Origin: Yersinia kristensenii
Lineage (GTDB): Bacteria; Pseudomonadota; Gammaproteobacteria; Enterobacterales; Enterobacteriaceae
Direction of reading: 5' to 3'
Assembly: GCF_900460525.1 (NCBI RefSeq)
Contig: NZ_UHIY01000001.1
Span: 1,922,001 to 1,986,000 of the forward strand
Length of the DNA stretch: 64,000 nt
Part shown: positions 18,105 through 27,900 of the stretch, piece after piece
Numbering within the stretch: position 1 is the stretch's first letter
Layout of the letters: the number at the start of each line of letters is the position of its first letter
The notes under the pieces: generated by a model
What the model was told of the DNA's origin: nothing
The model's input: only the letters and a program-made list of their open reading frames with translations
Database searches by the model: none
Position numbers and translations under genes: made by a program

Positions 18105-19396
18105 CGTGCGCTCTCCTGCGGGGTCAGATAACGGATGGCGGCCCAGGTGCGGGCTAATTCTCTGGCGGCATTGCTGGCATTGAGCTGGCTGTCGAGCAAG
18201 GCGCGGCGGGCCTCCAACACGCTGCTTAAATCACTTTTATTGGATTGATATTGCGCCATCATCAAGTTAACCCGCTGTTTTTGCAGCGGTAAAACCTCGT
18301 CAGTTTGTCGCTGCCATAACTGCTGGGTGGCGTGATATTGTGCCAATAAGGTGTCGAGTTGCGCCCGATGGTCGCGGGTTAATAATGTCAGTTGATCATT
18401 GGCTTCCATGGAGCGCGAGACGTCGGCGGCATAGTCTTTATCCTGACGTTGTGAGCGGAACAGCGGCAAATCGACAGTGACCATGACCCCCGCCATATCC
18501 TCATACTCTTCGGCGCGTTTGGCGTAATAAACTTCAATGCCAACATCGGGAATGGCTGCAATAGCAGATTGTGCCGAACGCGCTTTGGCGACTTCCGCTT
18601 CGCGGCTGGCGAGCAGAATTTCCGGGTGCTGCTTGATAGCATCGCGCAATACGTTGATATCCGCAGGCAAGCGGGAGAACTTGGGCAAGGTGCCACTGAC
18701 GTGCTGAACCTCGATGCCGGTTAATTGGGTGAGTTGGGTTTGCGCCAAAGCCACATCGCGTTGTGCGGTGGTTAACCTGTCTTGCATGGCGGAGAGGGTC
18801 AGGCGCGCATCCAACACACTGCTGGGTAACGCGCCACCACTGGCAACACCTGCCCGTTGCAGCGCCACCTGTTTTTCGCTTTCTTGCACTAAAACCCTGG
18901 CATCCGTCACCGCTTGCTCGGTGAGTGCTAAATCCAGCCAGGCTTGGGCTGTTTCCCTTTGTAGCCGGGCACGAATGGTTTCGCTGCCCGCTGCGGTTTT
19001 ACGGGCTTCGGCGCTGAGGGTATCGGCCTTTCTTTGCCGTTTATCGTGGCTTACATAATCCTGCATGATGCCGATCCGCTGCATGGTCATGCCCTCGCGG
19101 GTAAAGCGGCGGCCATTGTTGCCCCCCACCGGCAGGTTTTCAATACCGAATTTCAGTTTGGGATCAGGCAGTTGGGTGGCAGAACTGGCCATGTTTTCTA
19201 GCGCATTAACCTGATGCTGATTAGCCGATAGCTCGGCTGAATAGCGCTCCGCCGAAACCAGCGCTTGCTCCAGAGTGATGTCTGCCGCATAGCCCATGGC
19301 GGGTAAACTAAACGCCGCAGCGAGCAACAGGCGGATCAATCCTATCCGCAAGGCAGCGGTGGGCCGCCCCTGCTGAGGGTGATTCAAGTGATTCAT
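18101..19396 (-). CDS. cusC: CusC/CzcC-type outer-membrane channel of the TolC family
   Basis: About 431 residues from the ATG at 19396, which is followed by a signal peptide (LLLAAAFSLPAMGYAA). The frame is open further upstream, but that extension is Arg/Ser-rich and unlike a leader. The body holds the two outer-membrane efflux protein repeats (ADITLEQALVSAERYSAEL and later EVYYAKRAEEYEDMAGVMVT). Unlike E. coli CusC there is no lipobox cysteine at the cleavage site, so it may not be a lipoprotein. It forms the outer-membrane exit duct for CusAB. Confidence 0.9.
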   Translation of the reverse strand: MNHLNHPQQGRPTAALRIGLIRLLLAAAFSLPAMGYAADITLEQALVSAERYSAELSANQHQVNALENMASSATQLPDPKLKFGIENLPVGGNNGRRFTREGMTMQRIGIMQDYVSHDKRQRKADTLSAEARKTAAGSETIRARLQRETAQAWLDLALTEQAVTDARVLVQESEKQVALQRAGVASGGALPSSVLDARLTLSAMQDRLTTAQRDVALAQTQLTQLTGIEVQHVSGTLPKFSRLPADINVLRDAIKQHPEILLASREAEVAKARSAQSAIAAIPDVGIEVYYAKRAEEYEDMAGVMVTVDLPLFRSQRQDKDYAADVSRSMEANDQLTLLTRDHRAQLDTLLAQYHATQQLWQRQTDEVLPLQKQRVNLMMAQYQSNKSDLSSVLEARRALLDSQLNASNAARELARTWAAIRYLTPQESAR

Positions 19397-19409
19397 GATG
19401 GCTCCCGCC

Positions 19410-19799
19410 TTACGGTTGTTGTGCTGAAATGGCGGTGAGCTGATAGCCCTGTCCAGTCTGGCGGAAGCTGAATGTGACCTGCGTGCCGACCGGGAGGGGG
19501 GCGGCAACCCGATTATTCGGCAGATCGAATGTCATGGTCATCGGCGGCCAGTTTAGGGCCGGAATGGCATCGTGGGCGATGGAAACACTATTGGCATTCC
19601 AGGTTTTTATTTGCCCGCTAGAGTGGTAGCTATTGGTGTCTGTGGCGGTGTTTTCAGCCATCATGGCCCCATGATTATGGGACATCGGCATGTTGTCGGC
19701 CATCGACGGAGTAGCGGCAAACAGGGGGGCAGAGAAAAGAATAACAGCAAAAAATAAGGCACTAATAGTGGTGGATACAGCATTAAATAAGGAACTCAT
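19410..19799 (-). CDS. cusF: CusF-like periplasmic Cu(I)/Ag(I) chaperone
   Basis: About 129 residues from the ATG at 19799, which has a GGAG ribosome site seven bases ahead. Signal peptide (ALFFAVILFSAPLFAA), a Met/His-rich stretch (NMPMSHNHGAMM), then a CusF OB-fold. The copper ligands of CusF are visible as His in SIAHDAIPALNW, the capping Trp, and the two Met of PPMTMTF. It delivers Cu(I)/Ag(I) to CusB. It lies 13 bases before cusC. Confidence 0.93.
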   Translation of the reverse strand: MSSLFNAVSTTISALFFAVILFSAPLFAATPSMADNMPMSHNHGAMMAENTATDTNSYHSSGQIKTWNANSVSIAHDAIPALNWPPMTMTFDLPNNRVAAPLPVGTQVTFSFRQTGQGYQLTAISAQQP

Positions 19800-19876
19800 G
19801 GAATAACTCCAAAATAGAATTAGCACAACACACCGCGTGAAAGCGGCCTGAAAAATGTGGTTAACTCTGTCTGGAT

Positions 19877-20320
19877 CTATTCTCTAAATCGGCAGAAAAC
19901 GATTTCGGTGGGGGGCCCGACAATGGGCGGCATATGCCAGTCGAGGCGATGAACACGGGGAGCTTGTTGGAGATCCGCCAGCACTAACTCAGTGTGAGTT
20001 GGTAATGCTGCCAACACCAGCATCCCGCTGTCAGACTGAACTGAATCGGGGATACAATGTTTTTCACACAGGGAGTTTTGCGCCGGGCCGTGGGACATTT
20101 CCATCGCCGACAACATTTGTTGCATCGGGTCTGCTTGCAAATGCCCTTGATGCTGACTAAAAACCGGCGAGTCGGCAGGGGCGATATCACACTGATGGCC
20201 CGCGATTGCCAGTTGGGTATTCAGGAAAAACCAGCAGGTCACCAGCAGCATACCGCACAGCCGCTTTTTACAAGCGCGCGTCCGATGCATAAGCTGTGAT
20301 ATTCCCTTAAATGCTGGCAT
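19877..20320 (-). CDS. Cys/His/Met-rich secreted protein heading the cus operon
   Basis: 147 residues, not assigned to a named family. A signal peptide ends near TQLAIAG. The mature part has several possible metal ligands: HQCDIAP, HQGHLQADPMQQMLSAMEMSH, and a CEKHC pair, with a final FCRF. It is the first gene on the minus strand before cusF (77-base gap) and is likely in the same transcript. The ligand-rich sequence and position suggest periplasmic copper binding or sensing; that is inference. Two early ATGs (residues 1 and 11) are possible starts. Confidence 0.68.
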   Translation of the reverse strand: MPAFKGISQLMHRTRACKKRLCGMLLVTCWFFLNTQLAIAGHQCDIAPADSPVFSQHQGHLQADPMQQMLSAMEMSHGPAQNSLCEKHCIPDSVQSDSGMLVLAALPTHTELVLADLQQAPRVHRLDWHMPPIVGPPTEIVFCRFRE

Positions 20321-20533
20321 TTTTACCCTGAGTCAGTGGTGTGATGAAATAATGCTGTTAGCGAGTATAGGATTATCTCACTGTTTTTAGAATGGTTTTG
20401 CCCGGTTACACGGAATAAAATAAAAGGTTTCTAAAATGTTATTAGGCTGAATTTATTCGATTTTTTGCTAAAATAACAGCAGCAAGAGGACGAAAATTTA
20501 CTTTTCTTTAAGCAATTCCTATCCCGCCAAGAC

Positions 20534-20563
20534 AAAAAATGCGCCAGTATGGGCTACCGGCGC
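20534..20563 (-). terminator. Rho-independent terminator of the siderophore receptor gene
   Basis: On the minus strand, GCGCCGGTA and TACTGGCGC (one mismatch) form a stem with a 5-base loop, followed by ATTTTTTG. It lies 17 bases after the receptor stop codon. Confidence 0.85.
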
Positions 20564-20579
20564 GGCTGAAAGTGAAAAC

Positions 20580-22796
20580 TTACCAGGAATAACTGACTGT
20601 TGCGGTCGCTATACGGCCACTGCCATAGAAGCAGGCGGCCATTTGTGCGCAACTGGCCACATATTCTTTGTTGAACACGTTGTTGACGTTAACCTGCAAA
20701 CTGGTGCCTTTCATGGCGGGCAGTGCTTGCCCCAGTTCATAGCGCATCATCCAGTCATATAGTGTTACCGCCGGGACTTTAAAGCTGTTTTTTCCATCGC
20801 CCCAACTGGTGCCGATATACCGCACGCCGACGCCGGTAGATAAGCCATCGACCACACCTTTATCAAAGCTATACATTCCCCACAGTGAGGCAGAATGATT
20901 GGGTGTCCGTGATGGCATTTTGCCTAATTCAGCGGCGTTCTTGGTTTCACGTACTTTGCCTTTCGTGTAGGTATAAGCGGCGATCAGGTTGATATTGTCG
21001 TTAATTTCACTGTTTAACTGGGTTTCTATCCCCTGCGATTGGATTTCACCAATTGGCACGCTGTAGGCCAGTGCTGAGTCGTATTCGCTGATATTCTTCT
21101 GCCGCAAATCATACAAAGCGGTGGTCAGCAGGGTGCTGCTGCCCGGAGGCTGATATTTCAACCCTAGCTCAACCTGACGTGCCGTTTTTGGATCCAATGC
21201 CCCGGTTCCCGGCGCGCCTTTAGCGGTGTTGGGTTCAAATGAGGTGCTGTAGCTGACATAGGGCGAGATACCGGAATCAAAGGCATACAACACGCCAGCC
21301 CGTCCAGTAAAGGCGTGGGAGTCTTGCTGATCTTGCGTGACACTTTTACGGTTCATGATTTTTAACTGCGACCAGTCATAGCGCCCGGACAACAAGAAAT
21401 TCCACTTATCCAGCTCAATTTGGTCTTGTAAATAAACCCCGACCTGATCGAGTTTGGTTAAATCACTGCTATTGAGCGACAGGTCACTGTCCTTGATATT
21501 CAGGCCATAAGAGGGGGATACCCAATCCAAATTGTAGGCTGGCAGCACTTTACCCATATAGAACAGGCTATCAATACGGGTGCGTTTATAATCTAACCCG
21601 GTCAGCACTGTGTGATTTAACTGTCCAGTCCAGAAGTCGGCTTGTAACTGGTTGTCGACCGCAAACTCACCGGTGTTCTGCCGTTCGATTTGCGGACGGC
21701 GGGTCATGGTGCGCTTATCAGCCAGTAAATCCATAAAGACCAGATATTTGTAATCTTGCTTGTTGTAGCTGTAACGCAGATTTTGGCGGAATTTAAAGGT
21801 GTCATTGATGTAATGCTCGAGGGCATAACCGACAGAGGTTTGCTCGCGTTCAGACTGCTCAAATGACGGGTCGCTGACGTTGAAATCGTAAGGTATTTTA
21901 CCGTAGGGGGTGCCAAACACCGTGCCGATGGCCGGTAAGAAGTTACGTGAGCCAGCTTTGGGTTCTTTCTGATAGCTGGTCAGCAAGGTAAAAGTGGTGT
22001 CTTCATTCGGGATGAAAGTCAATGCAGGGGCAATGGCAAAACGCTCCTGCTTATAGGTATTAACCGCATCATCCTGTGTTCTGCCAATCCCATTCAGGCG
22101 ATAGAGAACTTTACCCTCATCATCCAACACACCGCCAAAATCAAAGGCGGCTTCTGCCAGACTCTTATTTCCCGCCCCGACTTGCACTTTATGAATACTT
22201 TCGGCTGTCGGGCGTTTGCTGACCATATTGATCAGGCCACCTGGGTTGACTTGGCCGTAAAGCACAGATGCTGGGCCACGAACCACTTCAACGCGCTCCA
22301 GCAGCCACGGATCAATTTGGCCGCCGCGCCGTGCGCCACCCAGCGAGTTATAACTTAAACCATCCAGGAAACGCGGTGCGTAGCCGAAACCTCGAATGAT
22401 AACTTCGTCATTCATGTTAGAACCACCCCGATATTCCGGCACAACACCAGCGGTATAACGCAATGCTTGTGCCACGGAAGTCGCACCTTGCTCTTGCATT
22501 TGCTGGCTGGTAATCACGGAAACAGATTGTGGCGTGCGGATCAGCGGGGTGTCGGTCTTGGTGCCGGTTGAGCTATTTTTAGCGACGAAGCCATCATCTT
22601 GTTGCCCGCTACCTGCTTTGGCAACCACCACTAATTTATCTTCTTTTGTCGCTGTTGCTTCTTTCGCTGTGGTCGCCGCGAAAGCCGGTAGAACCGGTAT
22701 TAATGTTAGTGCAGAGGTTAATAATAAGGTTTTTGATGCATAGCTTGCCCTGAATGGCAATTTCCCTGGCATCTTCTTGCCTGAAATATCAAACAT
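20580..22796 (-). CDS. TonB-dependent outer-membrane siderophore receptor
   Basis: 738 residues. Signal peptide (residues about 20-40), a TonB box (DKLVVVA near residue 54), a plug domain (TPQSVSVITSQQMQEQG; VEVVRGPASVLYGQVNPGG), then a long beta-barrel ending in aromatic SYSW. It resembles the FhuA/FcuA/Fct group of receptors rather than FepA. Fct of Dickeya is the chrysobactin receptor and sits beside a catechol biosynthesis cluster, so a role in taking up the ferric siderophore made by this locus is likely, though a hydroxamate ligand cannot be excluded. The start has an AGGGA ribosome site six bases ahead. It diverges from the esterase gene. Confidence 0.92.
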   Translation of the reverse strand: MFDISGKKMPGKLPFRASYASKTLLLTSALTLIPVLPAFAATTAKEATATKEDKLVVVAKAGSGQQDDGFVAKNSSTGTKTDTPLIRTPQSVSVITSQQMQEQGATSVAQALRYTAGVVPEYRGGSNMNDEVIIRGFGYAPRFLDGLSYNSLGGARRGGQIDPWLLERVEVVRGPASVLYGQVNPGGLINMVSKRPTAESIHKVQVGAGNKSLAEAAFDFGGVLDDEGKVLYRLNGIGRTQDDAVNTYKQERFAIAPALTFIPNEDTTFTLLTSYQKEPKAGSRNFLPAIGTVFGTPYGKIPYDFNVSDPSFEQSEREQTSVGYALEHYINDTFKFRQNLRYSYNKQDYKYLVFMDLLADKRTMTRRPQIERQNTGEFAVDNQLQADFWTGQLNHTVLTGLDYKRTRIDSLFYMGKVLPAYNLDWVSPSYGLNIKDSDLSLNSSDLTKLDQVGVYLQDQIELDKWNFLLSGRYDWSQLKIMNRKSVTQDQQDSHAFTGRAGVLYAFDSGISPYVSYSTSFEPNTAKGAPGTGALDPKTARQVELGLKYQPPGSSTLLTTALYDLRQKNISEYDSALAYSVPIGEIQSQGIETQLNSEINDNINLIAAYTYTKGKVRETKNAAELGKMPSRTPNHSASLWGMYSFDKGVVDGLSTGVGVRYIGTSWGDGKNSFKVPAVTLYDWMMRYELGQALPAMKGTSLQVNVNNVFNKEYVASCAQMAACFYGSGRIATATVSYSW

Positions 22797-22850
22797 GATT
22801 TATCCCTACCTAGAAACACAATAATAGAAGTGCTGGAGTCCATTCGGATT

Positions 22851-22977
22851 TATACCTTTCATCTTTCAAATTACAGGGGAGTGGGTGGCACTCAATAAAC
22901 CGAATCACATATTTGCGTAAGCTCATCGGGATTATCTCTTTTGCCGCGTTCCTACCTATTGAAATCTATTGGGTTTA
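22851..22977. repeat. ERIC element (127 bp)
   Basis: The stretch begins TATACC and ends GGGTTTA, with the ERIC landmarks in order: CATCTTTCAAATTACAG, ACTCAATAAACCGAATCAC, GTAAGCTCATCGGGATT, TTGCCGC and GAAATCTATTGGG. The length (127 bases) is that of full ERIC elements. It is somewhat degenerate, so not a recent copy. It lies between the receptor start codon and the Fur-box-like site. Confidence 0.85.
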
Positions 22978-23109
22978 TTTATTATCCGGTATGGCGATAA
23001 GAAAACTTTCTGCCCATTCAATTCCTTCTCGACACCACAGACCGCCCTTACTCATATTAAGGGAATAAAGTGGCACTCAAGAGAGAATACGCACTATCTT
23101 ATTGCAAAT

Positions 23110-23128
23110 GCTAATGGTTCTCAATATT
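23110..23128. promoter_or_regulatory. Fur-box-like site between receptor and esterase genes
   Basis: GCTAATGGTTCTCAATATT agrees with the classic 19-bp Fur box at about 14 of 19 positions. It lies 107 bases before the esterase start and 314 bases before the receptor start. It is the best Fur candidate in the 438-base divergent region. Confidence 0.6.
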
Positions 23129-23234
23129 ATTTGCATTCATATAATAATTACAAATATATTTAACTCGGTTGCTTGTGGACATACATTGGCTTGATGAATG
23201 GTGCCTTAATGTGTAGTGAACAGAGACTTGGGCA

Positions 23235-24560
23235 ATGAAATCAAAAGGATTGAGTGTGAGCACGACAAATGAACATTTTGATAGCCAGCGTTTGTTAGCC
23301 GACCCTCTGGTTGGTAGTGAGTCATGGTGGCAGCAGATTGCGCAGTGGGGGACACCGCTGGTGGAGCCAGTCGCTGCGGGTAAAGTGAAGCTAACGTTTC
23401 TCTGGCGAGAGCCGCCAGTCAAGGCGGGAGGCACTGCCTATAGCCGCGTCTATATTGATGTTAACGGCGTGACAGATCACCACAGTCCCAACCCGGAAAC
23501 GCTACAGCGCTTGGGCCAGAGCAATGTTTGGTATTGGCAGACAGAAGTGGAATCTGATTTCCGGGGCAGCTACAGCTTTATTCCTGTTGTTGAAGAACAC
23601 TGTTTGAATTTACCGGAGGGGACATCACAAGAGCGCCGTCAAGCGCAGCGCAATTGGTGGCTCTCATTGATGGATCTCGCTGAAAACGATCCGTTTAACC
23701 CTACCGCTCCCCATTACAGCTATCGCGGGAAACCACTTTCGGCGGTGCATTTAGCCGATGCTTTGCCCCAGACGGCCTGGCAGCCCATTGATGCGGGCCA
23801 AAAACTCCCAACGGACCCAAAACGGCTGCAACGGATTAGCTGGAATAGTGCGTTGCTCGGTAACAGCCGCAACGTGTGGATTTACCACACACTCGGTGCC
23901 GAAGATAAGACTGAGCGGCCGCTGGCTATCTTACTCGATGGTCAATATTGGGCGCATGGACAATCGATATTTGGCGTGCTGGACAGCGAAACTGACGCCG
24001 GGCGTCTGCCTGCCAGTGTGTATGTCTTAATCGACATCATCGACCAACCTCATCGCGCAGTGGAATTGCCCTGTAATCAGGATTTCTGGCAAGCGCTGCA
24101 AACGGAATTACTGCCACAAGTGGCCTTGCTGCAACCTTTCACTGATAAAGCCTCTCGCACCCTGGTCGCCGGACAGAGTTTTGGCGGGTTAGCTTCGCTG
24201 TATGCCGGATTACATTGGCCGCAGCGTTTTGGTTGTGTGCTGAGTCAGTCAGGTTCCTTTTGGTGGCCAGACGTCGACAATTTCAAAGCACTGACTGCCG
24301 GGACTGCCGAGCGGCAGGGCTGGCTGACAGAACAGGTTTATCAAGGTGTGGGCGCTGACCATCCATTAGATATCTTTATGGAAGCGGGCCGTCGCGAAGA
24401 TGTGATTTATCAAGTCAATGAGGCCATGAGTGAAGCACTGCGACAGGCCGGGCATCGGCTGCATTATCGAGTGTATTCAGGGGGCCACGACGCCTTGTGC
24501 TGGCGCGGCGGCTTGATTGATGGATTGCACTGTTTATTAGGTTCCTCTGATTCAAAATAA
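23235..24560 (+). CDS. fes: Fes/IroD-type ferric catecholate siderophore esterase
   Basis: 441 residues. An N-terminal Fes domain (FLWREPPVKAGG, RVYIDVNGVTDHH) is followed by an alpha/beta-hydrolase (esterase D-like) domain. The nucleophile Ser is in AGQSFGGLASLYAG (about residue 314) and the catalytic His in YSGGHDALCW. Such enzymes hydrolyse the serine ester bonds of ferric tri-catecholates in the cytoplasm to free iron. It is the first gene of a plus-strand operon with the MbtH-like gene and the NRPS. It is slightly longer than E. coli Fes (about 400). The start is a little uncertain; a GTG ten residues in is possible. Confidence 0.94.
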   Translation: MKSKGLSVSTTNEHFDSQRLLADPLVGSESWWQQIAQWGTPLVEPVAAGKVKLTFLWREPPVKAGGTAYSRVYIDVNGVTDHHSPNPETLQRLGQSNVWYWQTEVESDFRGSYSFIPVVEEHCLNLPEGTSQERRQAQRNWWLSLMDLAENDPFNPTAPHYSYRGKPLSAVHLADALPQTAWQPIDAGQKLPTDPKRLQRISWNSALLGNSRNVWIYHTLGAEDKTERPLAILLDGQYWAHGQSIFGVLDSETDAGRLPASVYVLIDIIDQPHRAVELPCNQDFWQALQTELLPQVALLQPFTDKASRTLVAGQSFGGLASLYAGLHWPQRFGCVLSQSGSFWWPDVDNFKALTAGTAERQGWLTEQVYQGVGADHPLDIFMEAGRREDVIYQVNEAMSEALRQAGHRLHYRVYSGGHDALCWRGGLIDGLHCLLGSSDSK

Positions 24561-24573
24561 GGATATTTACGCC

Positions 24574-24825
24574 ATGAACATTTATGCCATGAACAATGAA
24601 ACAGAAACACCCACCAACCCGTTTGATAATGAAGATCTGCCTTTTTTTGTGCTGATCAATGAGCAACAGCAATACAGCCTGTGGCCCCAAATTACGGCGA
24701 TCCCGGCAGGGTGGGAGATTGTTCATGGCCTGCAAAGCCGGGCCGATTGTGTGAAATATCTTGAGGCTAACTGGGTCGATATGCGCCCGGCCAGTTTGAT
24801 TCGGGCAGAGGCTGGCCTGCAATAA
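24574..24825 (+). CDS. ybdZ: MbtH-like protein (YbdZ), NRPS partner
   Basis: 83 residues with the MbtH-family core: NPFDNEDLPFFVLINEQQQY, then SLWP, IPAGWEIVHG and YLEANWVDMRP. The invariant tryptophans are present. MbtH-like proteins bind adenylation domains and make them soluble and active. It lies 13 bases after fes and 88 bases before the NRPS start. The first ATG at 24574 or a second at 24592 could be used. Both A domains of the downstream NRPS are likely clients. Confidence 0.96.
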   Translation: MNIYAMNNETETPTNPFDNEDLPFFVLINEQQQYSLWPQITAIPAGWEIVHGLQSRADCVKYLEANWVDMRPASLIRAEAGLQ

Positions 24826-24854
24826 CGCGGGCCGTGGGCTAAAGGAATTATCAG

Positions 24855-24883
24855 ATTATTGCGGCTCCACTTGCCGCAATAAT
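24855..24883 (+). other. Perfect hairpin between the MbtH-like gene and the NRPS
   Basis: ATTATTGCGG at 24855-24864 and CCGCAATAAT at 24874-24883 form a 10-bp perfect stem with a 9-base loop, 30 bases before the NRPS start codon. No T-run follows, so it is not a full terminator; it may be an attenuator or an mRNA-stability element. Confidence 0.55.
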
Positions 24884-24913
24884 CCTGTGTTGCCAAAAAA
24901 AGGAATACCCATC

Positions 24914-27900
24914 GTGTCAGAGGATTCAATCTCCCTTGTTGCTGTTGTCGAACTGCCCTTGGTGGCGGCACAGCCCGGCATTTGGTTCGCCGATCAGTTA
25001 AGTCAGCAAAAAAACATGTTTACCGTGGCCCATTACATTGAACTGGCGGGGCCGCTGGATCAGGCGTTATTTAGCCGCGCTGTTAGCCAAGGGTTGGCGG
25101 AGGCCGATACGCTTCATGCACGCTTTTTTGATGGAAACGACGGCCCGATGCAGCGCATACCCTTACAGTGTCATGCGGCTGACATGCCCGAGTTGGCGTG
25201 GTTGGATCTCAGTTCTCATGCTGATGGGCGACAGGTAGCACTGACATTGATGCGGGATGATACTGATGCCCCGTTACCCGTGGATGGTGAGGAGCCACTG
25301 TCTCGACATTGGGTTATTCGTGTTCCTGATGAAAATGGGAAGCCGCTATGGCTTTGGTATCAGCGTTATCATCATTTATTGCTTGATGGCTTTAGTTTCA
25401 CCGCCATTACCCGCCGTATCGCCGATATTTACACCGCATTGTTGCAAGGGAAATCTATCGGGGAATCTCCTTTTACTCGGTTTAGCGAGGTCGTCAGTGA
25501 ATATCTGGCGTATGTGGGGTCAGAAACCGAGCAACGCGATAAGCAATTTTGGCAACAACATACGGCGGATTTGCCCGCCGCACTCTCCCTGGCCCCCATG
25601 AACTCGCCCGTCCGGGCCGAACCAACGGATAATCGCGTCTTACGTCAGCGCATTAATATCGATTCTGACTTGTTTAGCGCTTTAACGGCGGGGGGCGCAG
25701 AGCAACGGCTGAGCGCCACAGAGATGGCGATGGCGCTGTTGCTGATTTATTTTGCCCGTATGAGCGGCGAAATGCGCTTGTCGGTCGGGTGCCCGTTTAT
25801 GCGCCGTATGGGATCTGCCGCTTTGACCGCCACCGGGCCGGTGGTGAATGTATTGCCGTTGCAGGTCACTTTGCGGCGCGAAATGCACATTGTTGATGTG
25901 GCGCGCGCAGTGGCGAGCGAGCTGAAAACGGTGCGCAAACATCAGCGCTATGAAGCAGAGCAATTGCGGCGTGATTTGGGAATGGTCGGTTCCCAGCGGG
26001 CGCTATATGGCCCGGTACTGAATTTTAAAATGTTCGATTTCGCCCTGAATTTTGGGGAGATAACCGGTGTTACTCATACTTTGGCCTCCGGTCCGGTCGA
26101 TGATGTCGAGTTTGACTTCTACCTCGACAACGGCCAGTTGACGTTGGAAATGCTGGCAAATGCGCAGCGCTATGACCTCGCCTGCTTACATCAGCATGGT
26201 GAGCGGATACAATTCTTGTTGCAGCAATTGGCGACCCAAGCTGAAATCACGGTGGGCGACCTCATATTGACGCCAGAGCAAGAGCTACAACGCATTGATA
26301 GTTGGGCTAAAGGCCCGCAATTAAGTCTGCCAGCCGGGGTGGTGTCGGTGTTGGATATTTTCCAGCAGCAGGTCACTCTGCAACCGGATGCTATTGCGGT
26401 GAGTTGTGGCAAGCAAAGTCTGACTTACCGCCAGCTTTCTGACCGCGCTGCCCAACTGGGGCGAACATTGATCGCCAGAGGTATTGGGGCTGATGATGTG
26501 GTCGCGATTGGTATTCCGCGAACTGTGGATTCGCTGGTGGCCATTTTGGGGGTTCTGACCAGTGGAGCAGCTTACATGCCGCTTGATCTGGATTACCCAA
26601 TGGAGCGTCTCGCCTTAATGTGTGAAGACGCCAGCCCGCGCTTACTCTTGGCGCATCAATCGACTGAAAGCTTGCTATCTCCGCTGGCTATCAATGGATT
26701 GGTAGCCATAGTTTGCCTGAATGAATCGCGCTTCCAGCAGGAATGTGCGGCTTGCTCTGCTCAGCCCATTACCGATACAGAACGCCGGTACCCCCTGCAC
26801 GGCGACCATCTGGCTTATATGATTTATACCTCCGGCTCGACTGGGCGACCAAAAGGAGTGATGAGCACCCACGGTGGGTTAGTCAACTTGCTGGTGGCGC
26901 ACCGCACGCACCTGTATGGGCCAGCGATGGCGGAATTTAAGCAGCATAATACCCGCCGGATGCGCGCAGGGCATACCGCCTCATTCTCTTTTGATTCTTC
27001 TTGGGAACCGCTGTTCTGGATGATGATGGGCTGCGAGATGGTTATCTTTGATGAGGAAATGCGCCGTGATGCTTATGCATTGGTACAGATGATGGATCAG
27101 ACGCCAATCGACACCATGGATATTACCCCGTCATTCTTAACGCAAATGATAGAGAGCGGTTTGCTGGACGCCGGGCGTCATCGGCCCGCCTTTATGATGA
27201 TTGGCGGTGAAGCCGCAACACCGCGTTTGTGGGAGCAACTGAAACAGCATCCTGAGCTGAATGTGGTGAACTTCTACGGCCCGTCGGAATACACCATTGA
27301 TACTCTTGGTGCGAATACCAAGGTGGCGGCGCAGCCGGTGATTGGCCGCCCAGTAGCAAATACTGAAGTCTATTTGCTCGATAGCCAACTGACCAAAGTG
27401 CCAATTGGCGCGGTAGGGGAGTTATATATTGCCGGAAAAGGGCTGGCTCGTGGTTATTTGAACCGGCCGGATTTAACGGCGGCGCGTTTTGTTGCCAACC
27501 CTTTCCGTCATGGCGAGGTGATGTATCGCAGCGGTGATTTGATGCGCTGGACGGCGGAGGGGCAATTGGATTTTGTCGGGCGCACTGACCACCAGATAAA
27601 GGTGCGCGGTTTCCGGGTTGAACTGGGTGAAGTCGAGAATGCGCTGGTGGCTTTGCCGGAAGTCAGTAGCGCGGTGGTTATCGCCGAAGCTACCGGCGCA
27701 ACCCATCGGCTTATTGGTTACTGTACGGTGCCTGATGTGCAACAGCGTGATAGTGAGGATCTCAACGCCCGGCTGATGGATCAACTGGCTGTTACCCTGC
27801 CAGATTATATGGTGCCCGCGATCCTGATGGTGCTGGATGAAATGCCGCTGACGATCAATGGCAAGATTGACCGGCAAGCACTGCCCGCCCCACAACACCA

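Noticed and set aside
19397..19507. 37-codon N-terminal extension of CusC.
   Set aside because: Arg/Ser-rich, overlaps the cusF end, and the ATG at 19396 gives a proper signal peptide.
22969..23163. A 64-residue plus-strand frame in the receptor/esterase gap.
   Set aside because: It starts in the end of the ERIC, crosses the Fur-like box and shows no family features.
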